From: Epiperipatus broadwayi
Lineage: Eukaryota > Onychophora > Udeonychophora > Euonychophora > Peripatidae
Assembly (NCBI GenBank): GCA_028023455.1
Contig: JAQFVV010006293.1
Location: 3,765,059 to 3,829,058, forward strand
Reading direction: 5' to 3'
DNA length: 64,000 nt
Shown: positions 25,158 through 34,400 of the stretch, piece after piece
How positions within the stretch are numbered: the first letter of the stretch is position 1
How the letters are laid out: every line of letters begins with the position of its first letter
Position numbers and translations under genes: made by a program
The notes under the pieces: model-generated
What the model saw: only the letters and a program-made list of their open reading frames with translations
Told to the model about the DNA's origin: nothing
Databases searched by the model: none

Positions 25158-25949
25158 ATGGAGACTCAAGGTAAAAATATAAAAAATAGCCCCAACAAGG
25201 AAAAAAGAGAAATCATAGCTTTACTAACCAGCATGTTTGAAAAACAAAAAGAAACAGCCGAAGAATATAAAAAAATAGCTGAAGAGCTTAAAAACCAAAA
25301 TAATGAAATGAAGAGTAAATTGGAAGGGCAAGCTGAAATGCTTGAAAAGTTAAAGGACCAGATCGAAAGGGGCCAAAATAAAATAAAAGAAGAAATTAGA
25401 GAAGAAATAGAAGAGATTAAAACACAAGTAAAAAATCAAGAGATCGTAGAAGTAGATTTTGTCAAAGAAAATAAGGAAGTTGAGGTCATCAAAGAGATAG
25501 TAGAGTCAGATAGTGGTAAATATAGTAGTTTGGAAATAGAAATTAAATTAGAATCAGATAGCATTGCTACAGAGAAAGTAGAAACAAATGTAGATCAAGA
25601 AATAGAAGAGAGACATAAGTTCAAGGTAGAAGATAGAGTTGAAAAGTTTTTACAAAAAGTTAAAAAGGTTAAAGTAAAAGTTCGCGTTTGTTTTAAACGT
25701 AGATTTAAAATAAAAATAAAGCGTAGGAAAAAATATTCACGGTTAGGAAAAATATGGCGGAGATCTATGAAGCTTAAAGGTTTTCTTATTTACAAGGCAG
25801 AAAATAAAACGGAAAGAGAAAGAGATAAAATAGATTATAATCAAGAGATAGAAGTGAGAATATGGAGTATCGTTTATGTTAGTGAGTTAGTAGAAAGAAC
25901 CGCCAGACAAAAATTAAAAATATGTAATCTGACAGATTCGCTGGCTTGA
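25158..25949 (+). CDS. Gag-like protein: N-terminal coiled coil, basic C-terminal half
   Basis: 263 codons, intact, starting ATGGAGACTCAAGG soon after the primer region. Residues about 12-90 form a Lys/Glu-rich coiled coil (EKQKETAEEYKKIAEELKNQ, then QAEMLEKLKDQIERG). Residues about 90-150 are acidic (VEVDFVKENKEVEVIKEIVE). Residues about 160-205 are extremely basic (KKVKVKVRVCFKRRFKIKIK, followed by RRKKYSR). The coiled coil would drive self-association and the basic stretch would bind nucleic acid, as gag proteins do, but this is inference. There is no CCHC knuckle and no recognisable capsid domain. The N-terminus is shared with the outer copy at 22708-23025; the capsid-like part visible in the outer copy at 29324-29587 is absent. 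It is the only sizeable intact ORF of the element. Confidence 0.75.
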   Translation: METQGKNIKNSPNKEKREIIALLTSMFEKQKETAEEYKKIAEELKNQNNEMKSKLEGQAEMLEKLKDQIERGQNKIKEEIREEIEEIKTQVKNQEIVEVDFVKENKEVEVIKEIVESDSGKYSSLEIEIKLESDSIATEKVETNVDQEIEERHKFKVEDRVEKFLQKVKKVKVKVRVCFKRRFKIKIKRRKKYSRLGKIWRRSMKLKGFLIYKAENKTERERDKIDYNQEIEVRIWSIVYVSELVERTARQKLKICNLTDSLA

Positions 25950-27540
25950 CCTAGTTATTAACAACCATGGACTCGGAATAATGGAAAATGTTTAACAAAG
26001 TTTAATGAAATAAATGAAAAAACGAGTATCAAGTTAGTTTGAATAATTAAAAAATGATTAAAGTTAGTCTTAGTAAAATAAAATAACAATCTTAGAGTTT
26101 TTAAAATGTCAAAGCAACGATAAAACAATTTATGTCAAAACCCTCGATTATGTCTTATCGATTATATTGATATCCCAGCTCATAAGTCTAGAACATAGCG
26201 GAGCATGATGCAAACAAAACAAATGTGTAAAATCAAAATAGTCAAGCAAAATGAAAATGTTTTTTGTTTAAAAAAAAGAGAGTAAAAATAATGCTTTAAA
26301 AATAAAAATGAAATAAATAAGTGTATAATGAACATATTAATGGAAATAAAACATTATCAAATAAAGTTTAAAAAAAAGTGTATTAAATTAGGATTGAGGT
26401 GTGTGCGAGTATTTGGGCAAGGAGATAAATTCCAGGCCTGACTTTTGTTGGATTAAGCCTTTTCTTACGGTGACTTTGTTCTACAGATGGGTAGTGCGAA
26501 AAATAAATAATACTGATGATGATGCACCAGTAGAAAAGTCCTGGCATATAAAAGTTAATAAATCTGGAGGAAAAATTCCCATAACTTAATAAAATAAATA
26601 TTTTAGTAAGTCGAATGTGCAGTAGAGATAGTCCTGCCATTCGCAATCTTAAAGTCCCTGTTCATGATCCATTGTGCACAAAAATGCCCATGCTGTAGTC
26701 ATGACTTCCGCAAGAAATTAAAAGTTGGTTTAAATCAGCACAAAATCGATCTGTGTGTTGAATTGCCTCATACTTTGCTGCCGGCTTCTCTTAATATTAC
26801 ATTTATTACCTAATGATGAAAATAAAAACTAAAAATGCCCTCTAGAAAAATAAGAATTTGAAGTAGGTCAAATAGTTAAAATAAAATCGATAAAATCAAG
26901 TTAAATAAATAAGTGTAAATAAATCTATAGTAAATAATAATGAAGAATGACTCATAATAAACTAATCAATTTTTTTTTATTGAATACACGCATGTTAAAT
27001 AAAGATGTTCATAATGATTTAAAAATAATATTATAAGATTAGTGTAAATAAATATTTTAAATAATGTTTCTTAAGGGTTATAAATAATATTGTAATATAA
27101 ATAAATAGTGTAAGATATTGTTCATGTGAATTTAAAAATAAGGTTGTAAGATTCATAATAAAAAAAAAAAGTCAATCTAAATGTATTAAGAGTGTATAAG
27201 TATACATGTGTATATACACGCACATACACTGGAAATATTTGGTAAATGCGATACCTTATGATGAGTATCTTAAATGTATTTATCCAGATATCCTTTTAGG
27301 TTATTTTCTTGGTACTGCTGCACCTTATGATGTGTGCAAAAAGGGATTTATTTATTATAGATTCCCTGTAAGCAAGTCCAGTAATAACTCAATATCTAGA
27401 ATATTAGTAGGTGTAGAATTATGCTGCACATATACACATGTGTAGGATTTATCTAAAATAATAAATTAATAAATTTTTAGAGTCAAGAATTAAAATTGCA
27501 AGAGATAAAATGGTCAAAAATGACACATTTTACTCTAAAA
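25950..27540 (+). other. Internal region of family B element after the gag-like ORF
   Basis: Mostly non-coding and AT-rich. The parts at about 25950-26250 and 26383-26815 are also present, more decayed, in the outer element (30170-30400 and 30560-30960), so they are genuine parts of the family. A small zinc-finger-like ORF lies at 26664-26813. The stretch 27240-27375 resembles part of the long family A solo LTR (about 8635-8765). Confidence 0.6.
26664..26813 (+). CDS. Small ORF with zinc-finger-like motif in family B element
   Basis: 49 codons from ATG to TAA; the open frame extends upstream to 26610. Residues 4-27 read C-AQK-CPCC-SHDF-...-GLNQH-KID-LC. The pattern is Cys-x2-Cys-x3-Phe, then Leu-x2-His-x4-Cys, which follows a C2H2/CCHC finger except for two extra residues between Phe and Leu. 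The homologous stretch in the outer copy (about 30792-30960) keeps HCAQ and HDF but has a frameshift. Conservation of the Cys/His positions suggests it was once translated, perhaps as a nucleic-acid-binding part of the element, but there is no proof of expression and the family is unknown to me. Confidence 0.35.
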   Translation: MIHCAQKCPCCSHDFRKKLKVGLNQHKIDLCVELPHTLLPASLNITFIT

Positions 27541-27550
27541 CAGAGGGGGG
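27541..27550 (+). promoter_or_regulatory. Polypurine tract of family B element
   Basis: CAGAGGGGGG, five bases before the 3' LTR start TGTGCC. It is the expected primer for plus-strand cDNA. Confidence 0.75.
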
Positions 27551-27555
27551 TGTAA

Positions 27556-29188
27556 TGTGCCAAGGCCAAATTGGCACATGTATATAAAATAATTTTGTTG
27601 TAAAAAAATTATTAAAACAAAAAAATCTTTTGCAAAAGAGTTTGAAATAAAAGTTGAAAAATCATTGATTTAAAGTGGGAAGGGGTTTTTCTTAAAGTTA
27701 AACTGAGGGTTTTATAAAAAGGAAGTAAAGAGTTTATTATTATTAGTGAAATACAATTTAAAAGCTTTAAAAATATATATAAATCTCTTCATTTAAATTA
27801 AAGAAGAAAAATAATCTTAAAACTAGTTTTGATGTGTAAAGTAAAATTATATATGTGCGTGCGAATGTAAAAAAAATGTATCAGTATTAAATATTATAAA
27901 TAAATGAAAAATGTAATTAAAAAAAAACACAGCGGTGCGCTACTAATTAAAGATATGAAAACAACACATTTTGAAATAGCTACTACTAATTAAACAATCA
28001 ATCAAAAAACACGTAGTCATAGGATTAATTGCTAAAGAATTTCGACAACAGATTTTTGCCGGAGGATATCAAAAGGAAAACACTTCATCAGTATAAATAC
28101 TGAATATTTTATCGGACAAAGAGTTAAGAGTTTGTTTCAATCTAGTTGGCAGTGACAGTCTTGTTCCAGTTTGAGATAACAGTGCATTTCTATTATGAAT
28201 CCAGAAACAAACATGCATTGTTGAGCAGCTTTTGGAAATATACGCTCATGCTCCAGCATTTTTAGTCCAACAAGATCCTCAAAACCTGCCTGAGAAATAA
28301 TGTTTGCATAACAACTCAGAAATCCTCCGCCAAACGTTCAACTGTCTTCAAGAATAAAGCAAATGGTTTCGCATAAAATCTCTTCAAGAAATGTCCAAAT
28401 CTAACCGGTTAGATATAATCCATCAGAAGCAGCAGGAGCAGTCAACAACGAGCAATATCCCCATTCCAAAAATCCTAGGTAAACATTTATTTATTATCAT
28501 TTATATGTAGTAGCCACCGCTGTAATTTGTAAATATCAAGATTCAAATTATATGAACTCTATCATACATAAAATGAACTATTGATATGTGTGTTTAAGTT
28601 TCAAATGCTATTAATGCTTAATATGTGCGAGATCATTATATCAGTGTTATTAGTTAAATTATATAAATACCAGTGTTCTACTATTAAAATCTACAAGAAT
28701 ATTTAAACTAGTTTAGAAATGTTAATTTAAAATGTATGTGTTATTTAGATTTATAAAAATGTTTAAAATTAGTAAATGTTAGTTAATAAATTGTCTTTAA
28801 AATTAAACTTTATTTGTCGGTCAATTCTTTTTATCTTCTTTTTCTATATTTTATTATTGATTAAAATTAGACTGGGTTAGTTAAGGGAATTGTTTTGAGC
28901 TCTGGATTATGAGCCTACTGACCAAATATGTTGTTTATTCTTCTGAATAGATAGCTGGCACCCGGATTTTACAAATAAAGTGTTTGGATAGTAGGGGTTT
29001 GAATCTAGCAGCCGAGGTGGGCCATTGTTAATAGTTAAAGCTATCAATGCGATCTCCCATTTTGCTCGAACGTGCCGGTTCGTTCATGTAACCTTTATAA
29101 GACTATAAATGTATTATGAAGGAGTTTGAAACCGGCCAAAAACTTATATATGTGTAAGTAAGTGGTTTCAGCAGTTTGACCCGGTACA
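27556..29188 (+). repeat. 3' LTR of inner family B element
   Basis: 1633 bp, matching 23083-24719 along its whole length with scattered substitutions and a few short indels (notably near 28940-28975). TATA box at 28092-28099. Confidence 0.9.
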
Positions 29189-29192
29189 ATAG
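29189..29192. repeat. Target-site duplication of inner family B element (right)
   Basis: ATAG, matching 23079-23082. Confidence 0.8.
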
Positions 29193-31073
29193 GGATAGTG
29201 TGAGAAGCGATAGAGAAAACCAAAGTAGAAAATAAAAAAAATAATTGGACATTAAAGTAGAAATTAATAATTTAACAAAAAAAAACACATAAAATAAATG
29301 TTAAAAAAGATAGCAGTAGGAATGTGGAGATATTAGATGAAAAAAAGACACCTATTAAACTAAATAATTTTGACCAACTGAATGTAACCATAAACACACA
29401 CATTGTAAGTAACCCTGCAATTGTAAATCAGTTTTTAAAAATTTGGTTATTTTCTGGCCACATGAGTGCAACTCCAATGGAACACTTAAATAGCTTGGAG
29501 CAATATTTCACTTTAAATCAGCTAAGTGAAGAGGCCATGATCACAATTACGTGTAGCCATTTACAAGGGGGTCCTCAAGATCATTAGGACTCTTTACATA
29601 AAAAAACATGTTCCCTTTTGCCAAATATAAAGTAGCACTATTAGCTAGTTATTGGAGTGAAGATTATCAGGAAAATATTCATCACCAGGTGTCGCAACTC
29701 CTCTCTTCAGAAGGCAAGCAGTGAAACTGCATTGTTTAACAGCCAACCCACTATCTGAACAAAAAATTATTTGGATAGTTCATCACAATTTTCCTCATAG
29801 TGTTGAGCAAATGCTCATAGGTACGAAGAGAAAAACAGTGGAATAGATGGTGGAATTATTGAGTGCTTTCAATAGTACCAGACCTATTATGATATGAGAG
29901 AGACGGGATGTAAACCCCAACATAGAGAGCCATTTATAAATGCCATAAGGTATAGATCCAGAACAAATTTGAGGTGTGGAGCTGAAAAAAGATGTTACTC
30001 CAATCACTCCAAAAGAACAAACATCTTTTGGAGAATTGGGAGTGATTCTGATATCATTCATAGAAGGCTAGAAGAAAGATTAAGGGGTAATTTACAACTC
30101 CCAGCACCAATGTCTATTCATTGAAAAGAAAAAATATTAAAGAACCACCAGATTAAAAACTAGATATGTTATCTGATGGATTTGCCAGCTTGACCACATA
30201 AATAATGACCAGGGATTTTGAATAAAGAAAATGATTAAAGTTAGTCTTAAAAAAAGATGAATAATTAAATTATTAAAAAATTTAGTTATAAAAATGTCAA
30301 AACAAGTTATAACCAATGACAAACCCTTCGATTATGTCTACCTTATTCTTGAAATAAACTCAATTTGTAAGTCTGTAAAACATAGCAGAACATGACAAAA
30401 ATAAATATGTAAAAATAAAAAGGTTTTTGAAAAAGGTAAACTAGATTAAAATGAAGCATTCAGAATAAAAGTCAAATAAATAAACATGAAATTAGTAATG
30501 ATAAAAATAACAATGAAACTCAATCATTATCAAATAATAAAAAAAATTAAATTAAAATTGAATTGAGTATTTTGGCAAAGATATCAATTTCAGTTCAGAT
30601 TTTGGATTGGATTAAATCTTTTCTTGCAGCGACTTTGTTCTACAGATGGATAGGTGTGAAGATTAAATAATATTGATGATGATGCACCAGTAGAGAAAGT
30701 CCTGGCCATGTAATAATGTTTGGAAGAAAAATTTCCAGTAGTTAAATATCGAATGGGCAGTAGAAGCAATCCTGCCATTCACAGTCTTAAAGTCTGTGTT
30801 CATGTTTCATTGTGCACAAAATTGGCCCATGCTGTAGTCATGACTTCCATAAGAAATTAAAAGTTAGTTTAATCAACACAAAATCGATCTACTGAATTGC
30901 CTAATACTTTACTGTCTACCTCTCTTGATATTAACATTTATTGTTTAACAGTAAAAAAAAAATCCCGATATACACATTGAAAAATAAAGTTATTGAAAAT
31001 TAAGAATTTAAAGTGGTCAATACCTAAATATAGAGATTGACGCATTTAAATCCTCAATTGGGGAGGAGTGTAA
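29193..31073 (+). mobile_element. Outer family B element, part after the inner insertion
   Basis: This continues the gag region interrupted at 23082 and runs to a polypurine tract (GGGGAGGAGTG, 31060-31070) directly before an LTR start at 31074. It contains a capsid-like stretch (29324-29587), decayed frames to about 30121, and a tail homologous to 25950-26815 of the inner element. Again no protease, RT or integrase is seen between gag and the LTR. The element's own 5' LTR is missing from the window, so it is truncated or was disrupted by the family A insertion nearby. Confidence 0.7.
29324..30124 (+). pseudogene. Gag capsid-like segment of outer family B element, decayed
   Basis: The open stretch 29324-29587 (87 codons) contains FSGHMSATPMEHLNSLEQYF and LNQLSEEAMITITCSHLQGG. 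The pattern 'F-S-G-x-M ... P-x-x-x-L-x-x-L-E-x-Y-F ... L-x-x-x-x-L-x-G' is that of Ty3/Gypsy capsid domains. It ends at a TAG, and the sequence continues with frameshifts. A Cys-containing stretch (LRCGAEKRCYSNHSKR, about 29970-30017) in a later frame may be what is left of a zinc knuckle. The gene is not functional as it stands. Confidence 0.65.
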
Positions 31074-32457
31074 TGTAACAATGGGTATATATATACATTG
31101 CATAAGTGTGTGTATATATATGAGTTACATGATTTATTTATTTATTTAAAAAAATAAAATAGAAATAGAGTGTAATTAAAATAGAAAAATTACAATTACA
31201 TGTCAATATTTAATAGTTTAGAAAAAAAAGAAGTTAAAATTAAAAAAAGTACTAATATTCAGAAGTAGGTTAAAAATTATTAATTATAACATCTTTCTTT
31301 TATTCTTTTTTTGTGTGTATTCTATTTTTATATAATTCTTTCAAAAGTACTTTTGGTTAAAAGCACTTTTGAGTTACAAGTTTATAATGAATTGAAACAA
31401 TTTGTACAAGATTAATCTGGTTCTGGAAATTAAGATTCCAGACTGATTAAATAAACAATACAGGGCTAATTTCAGTGTAATTAAAATGGAAAAATAAGAT
31501 AATAAAAACATGTACTAATCAAAAAAATAATGACCAAATGAATTGATAGCATGGGTGAAAACTCGAGCAGGGGTAGGGTCAGAGAATATAAAAAGCTGAA
31601 ATTGACTATTATTCATATTATTTTTGAGTGATTCAGACTATTGAGATTATTTAGATGATCATTCAGAGAATTTTATAGAAGTCAGTTAAAAATAATATAA
31701 CTGACCAGAGAGTTATCTACAAGCAGCTAAAACAACCAAGTCCAGTATGATGAAACCATCTTTTTATGATCATGCTAAGAGAGAAATGCATGACTAGATC
31801 CAAAAGCTGGGTGTTTGTTTTTCCTCCACTCATCTCCTGTGAGCCATTAGCTAGAGGCAGTGATATATTACTCTGACTTGCCTTTTGCTGATGTTTGAAC
31901 CTGCCACAGCAACTCAATGGAAACAGCCCATCTGTAGGATGCAGAACAAAGAAGAATCTTCACTTGTACTAAAATATGTGTCTATCATGATTCTGACCAG
32001 GTCAGAGACAGGGGTGATCTTCCATATGAAACACCAGAGACTGTGCTTAGACCTAGGTAAATATATTCATTGACATCATTAATAGAATTTTTGGAATTTC
32101 TTAATATCAACATGGAACTTTTAAATTTTATCTTAAATAGAACTTTAGATATTCATAAATATTAATAATAACTGCATTGAAATAAGATTGCTATAAATTA
32201 TAACAATTTATGTGTTCATATTTTGTTTTATGTTTTTAAATAATCATGATTATTTAATAAATGTGTTTGTAAATTATGTTTCTCTCTCTTTCTCAATTTA
32301 ATTATAAGTAAATAAACAATTTTGTTTAAATATTCTGAGATGCCGATCTCATGTTTTTTACAGCTAGCTATGGATTAAGTGCCTGGAGCATGTTTACATT
32401 ATCTCTTGGGGTCTAGTTAGTTGATTAGATGGTGCCCTAGGGTTTAAATGCATTATA
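31074..32457 (+). repeat. 3' LTR of outer family B element (probable)
   Basis: It begins TGTAACAATGGG directly after the polypurine tract and probably ends at ...GCATTATA (32457), next to LINE-derived sequence. A promoter-like AATATAAAAAGCTG lies near 31587. No partner LTR copy is in the window, so the right border is inferred from the ...TTATA-type end and the change to LINE sequence. Its sequence is unlike the inner element's LTR, so the two gag-related elements are different subfamilies. Confidence 0.5.
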
Positions 32458-34400
32458 ATAAGATGGAACAGAAGAGAGTTTTTCTGGGTAGTTGGAGTAA
32501 TACAAGAATAAGATTATTATTTAAAGGAAAGGATAAGGATCATAAAAAGTTAAATAATTATAGATCGATAGTGGTAACATCAGTTTTATATAAGTTTTCT
32601 CATATTTGGTGGCTGGAAGAGTTTCAAAATAGATGGAAGAAAATAATGTAATGGGGGAAATGCAAGGAGGTCTTAGATGAGATAGGCATATCGAAGATAG
32701 TTTTTTTGTAGTTACACAACTTATGGATATGAATAGAATTCAGGTAGACAGTTATATATGAGTTATATAAATATAAAGAAGGCATATGATAGAATAAATA
32801 AAAATAGATTATGAGTAAGTTTAGCAAATTTGGGAATGTATGAAACTTTAGTGGATATTATTAAGAAATTATATGAAAATAATTACTATACATATCAATT
32901 AGGGAATATAGAATCAGTTAAAGTTAAAAATGGGGTGGGATTAAGGCAAGGATGCTCTATGTCCCCTATTTTGTTTTTGTTGTATATGAGTGAAATGGAG
33001 AGAGCAATAGAAAGATTAGGAAGAGGGACAGAGATACCATTAATAGGTGGCAAGGAAGTATATACTTTGTCAGGTCTTTTTTGCAGATGATGTCTTTTTG
33101 TCTGCAGAAAGATGAGAAGATATGAAAGTTATGCTGAGGACATGTGCAAGGGTGGGTAAAGAAATGGGGATTGAATTTACTGAAGAAAATCAAATATAAT
33201 GATGGTTAATACTGAGGAAAGAGAAAATGAAGAATTTTTATTGGGGGATATAAAGTTAAGTGTGGTGAATATTTATTTGGGAATCATCTTAAGTAATCAG
33301 AAAAATTGCTTGGATGAATGGGAGAAAAAATTGATAAATGAAGCAAAGAAAAGAAAGGGATTGATAAAAAAATTAAGTGTTTTTATATAATAAATATGAT
33401 GTAGCTATAATTGTATGGAAGGGAGTTGCAGTAGCAGGGTTAACATATGGCAATGATGCATTATGTGTTAATGAAGGGGTATTAGATTACTTAGAAAAAG
33501 TACAAAAAGAAGTAGGAAGACATGCATTAGATGCAGATGTGTGGACAGCAAAGGAGGCAATTCAAGGAGAAATGGGATGGTCAAGTTTTTATATGTGAAA
33601 TGCAAAAAGCAAAATGAAAATGTTCAGTAGATTGCAGTTTATGGATAGTAAAAGAATCGCCAAAATAGTATTTAATTGGGTTATGAGTAAAGGGCAGGCA
33701 ACAAGATGGGTGAGAAAAATAATGTAGTATGCAGAAGATTTGGATAAAGAATTTATATCAATATACTTGTACAAAAGGTGGGATGATTATGTTAGGAGGA
33801 TTGTTGAATGTTATAGTGGTAAGGAATGAGATAAAAGAATAGACGTATTAATAAAGAATAGGGAGTTGGAAAGATGGAGAATGTATGGAGAGTAAAAAGA
33901 GTTTAAATATATATAGAAGTAAACAAACATTGGGTGCAGGTTAATTTATGACAATAGCAAGCAAAGTAGTTTATTGTTATGGCTTGAATGGGATCTTTAG
34001 CAACAAGGGCATATACACATAAATGACAAAATATGGGTGATTTAGTTTGCAAGTTGTGTAAGAAAGGCATAGAAAAAATATTAGGCATCCATTAATTCAA
34101 TGTAAATGCTTGAAAGCAGAAACAGTACAAATAATGAAGTTATAGAAGAATAAATATGAACAAAGTGATTATATAGAAAGTGGGTTATTAGTTTTTATGC
34201 TGGGTTTGGGAAAAGATAAGAGGGATTTAGATATGAACGCCATGGAGTTGACAAAGATTATGTAGTGGAAATGGGATGGAGCAGGTTATGGGAAAACTTA
34301 GGGTGGTGAATGGAAAGGGGCTAACAGGTTTCTCTGGGCATAATGGTTGAGAGATTTCTGACTCTGGATAAGGAGAAGGCATAGTACATCACATCACATA
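32458..34400 (+). pseudogene. Decayed LINE (non-LTR reverse transcriptase)
   Basis: Translating with several frame changes shows the reverse transcriptase blocks in order: RLLFKGKDKDHKKLNNYRSI (about 32503-32565), a degraded palm region (KKAYDRINKN near 32775), GVGLRQGCSMSPILFLLYMS (about 32933-32990), and FFADDVFLS at about 33078-33105 in a shifted frame. A thumb-like part follows, then TYGNDALCVN and GEMGWSSF (about 33440-33590). A Cys/His stretch (LCKLCKKGIE..RHPLIQCKC, about 34045-34110) matches the C-terminal cysteine motif seen in several LINE clades. It is broken by many stops and truncated at the 5' end. I cannot assign the clade with certainty; the C-terminal motifs recall Ingi/Vingi-type elements. 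Confidence 0.8.

Larger units (their letters stand above)
23083..29188 (+). mobile_element. Complete gag-only LTR retrotransposon, family B
   Basis: Two near-identical direct LTRs (23083-24719 and 27556-29188), both starting TGTGCCAAGG and ending GACCCGGTACA, flank a 2.8-kb internal region. A polypurine tract (CAGAGGGGGG, 27541-27550) precedes the 3' LTR, and ATAG duplications flank the element. The only long ORF is a 263-codon gag-like gene (25158-25949). No protease, reverse transcriptase, RNase H or integrase is recognisable, and the internal region is too short for them. The layout matches non-autonomous LTR elements that keep gag but borrow pol (TR-GAG-like). The intact ORF, clean TSD and similar LTRs indicate a younger insertion than its host element. 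Confidence 0.88.

Noticed and set aside
26383-30778. Minus-strand open frames at 26383-26646 and 30590-30778 with similar wording (YPSVEQS...KKR.NP)
   Set aside because: They lie in homologous parts of the inner and outer family B elements, so similarity is expected at the DNA level on both strands. No domain is recognisable and the frame is opposite to the element's genes.
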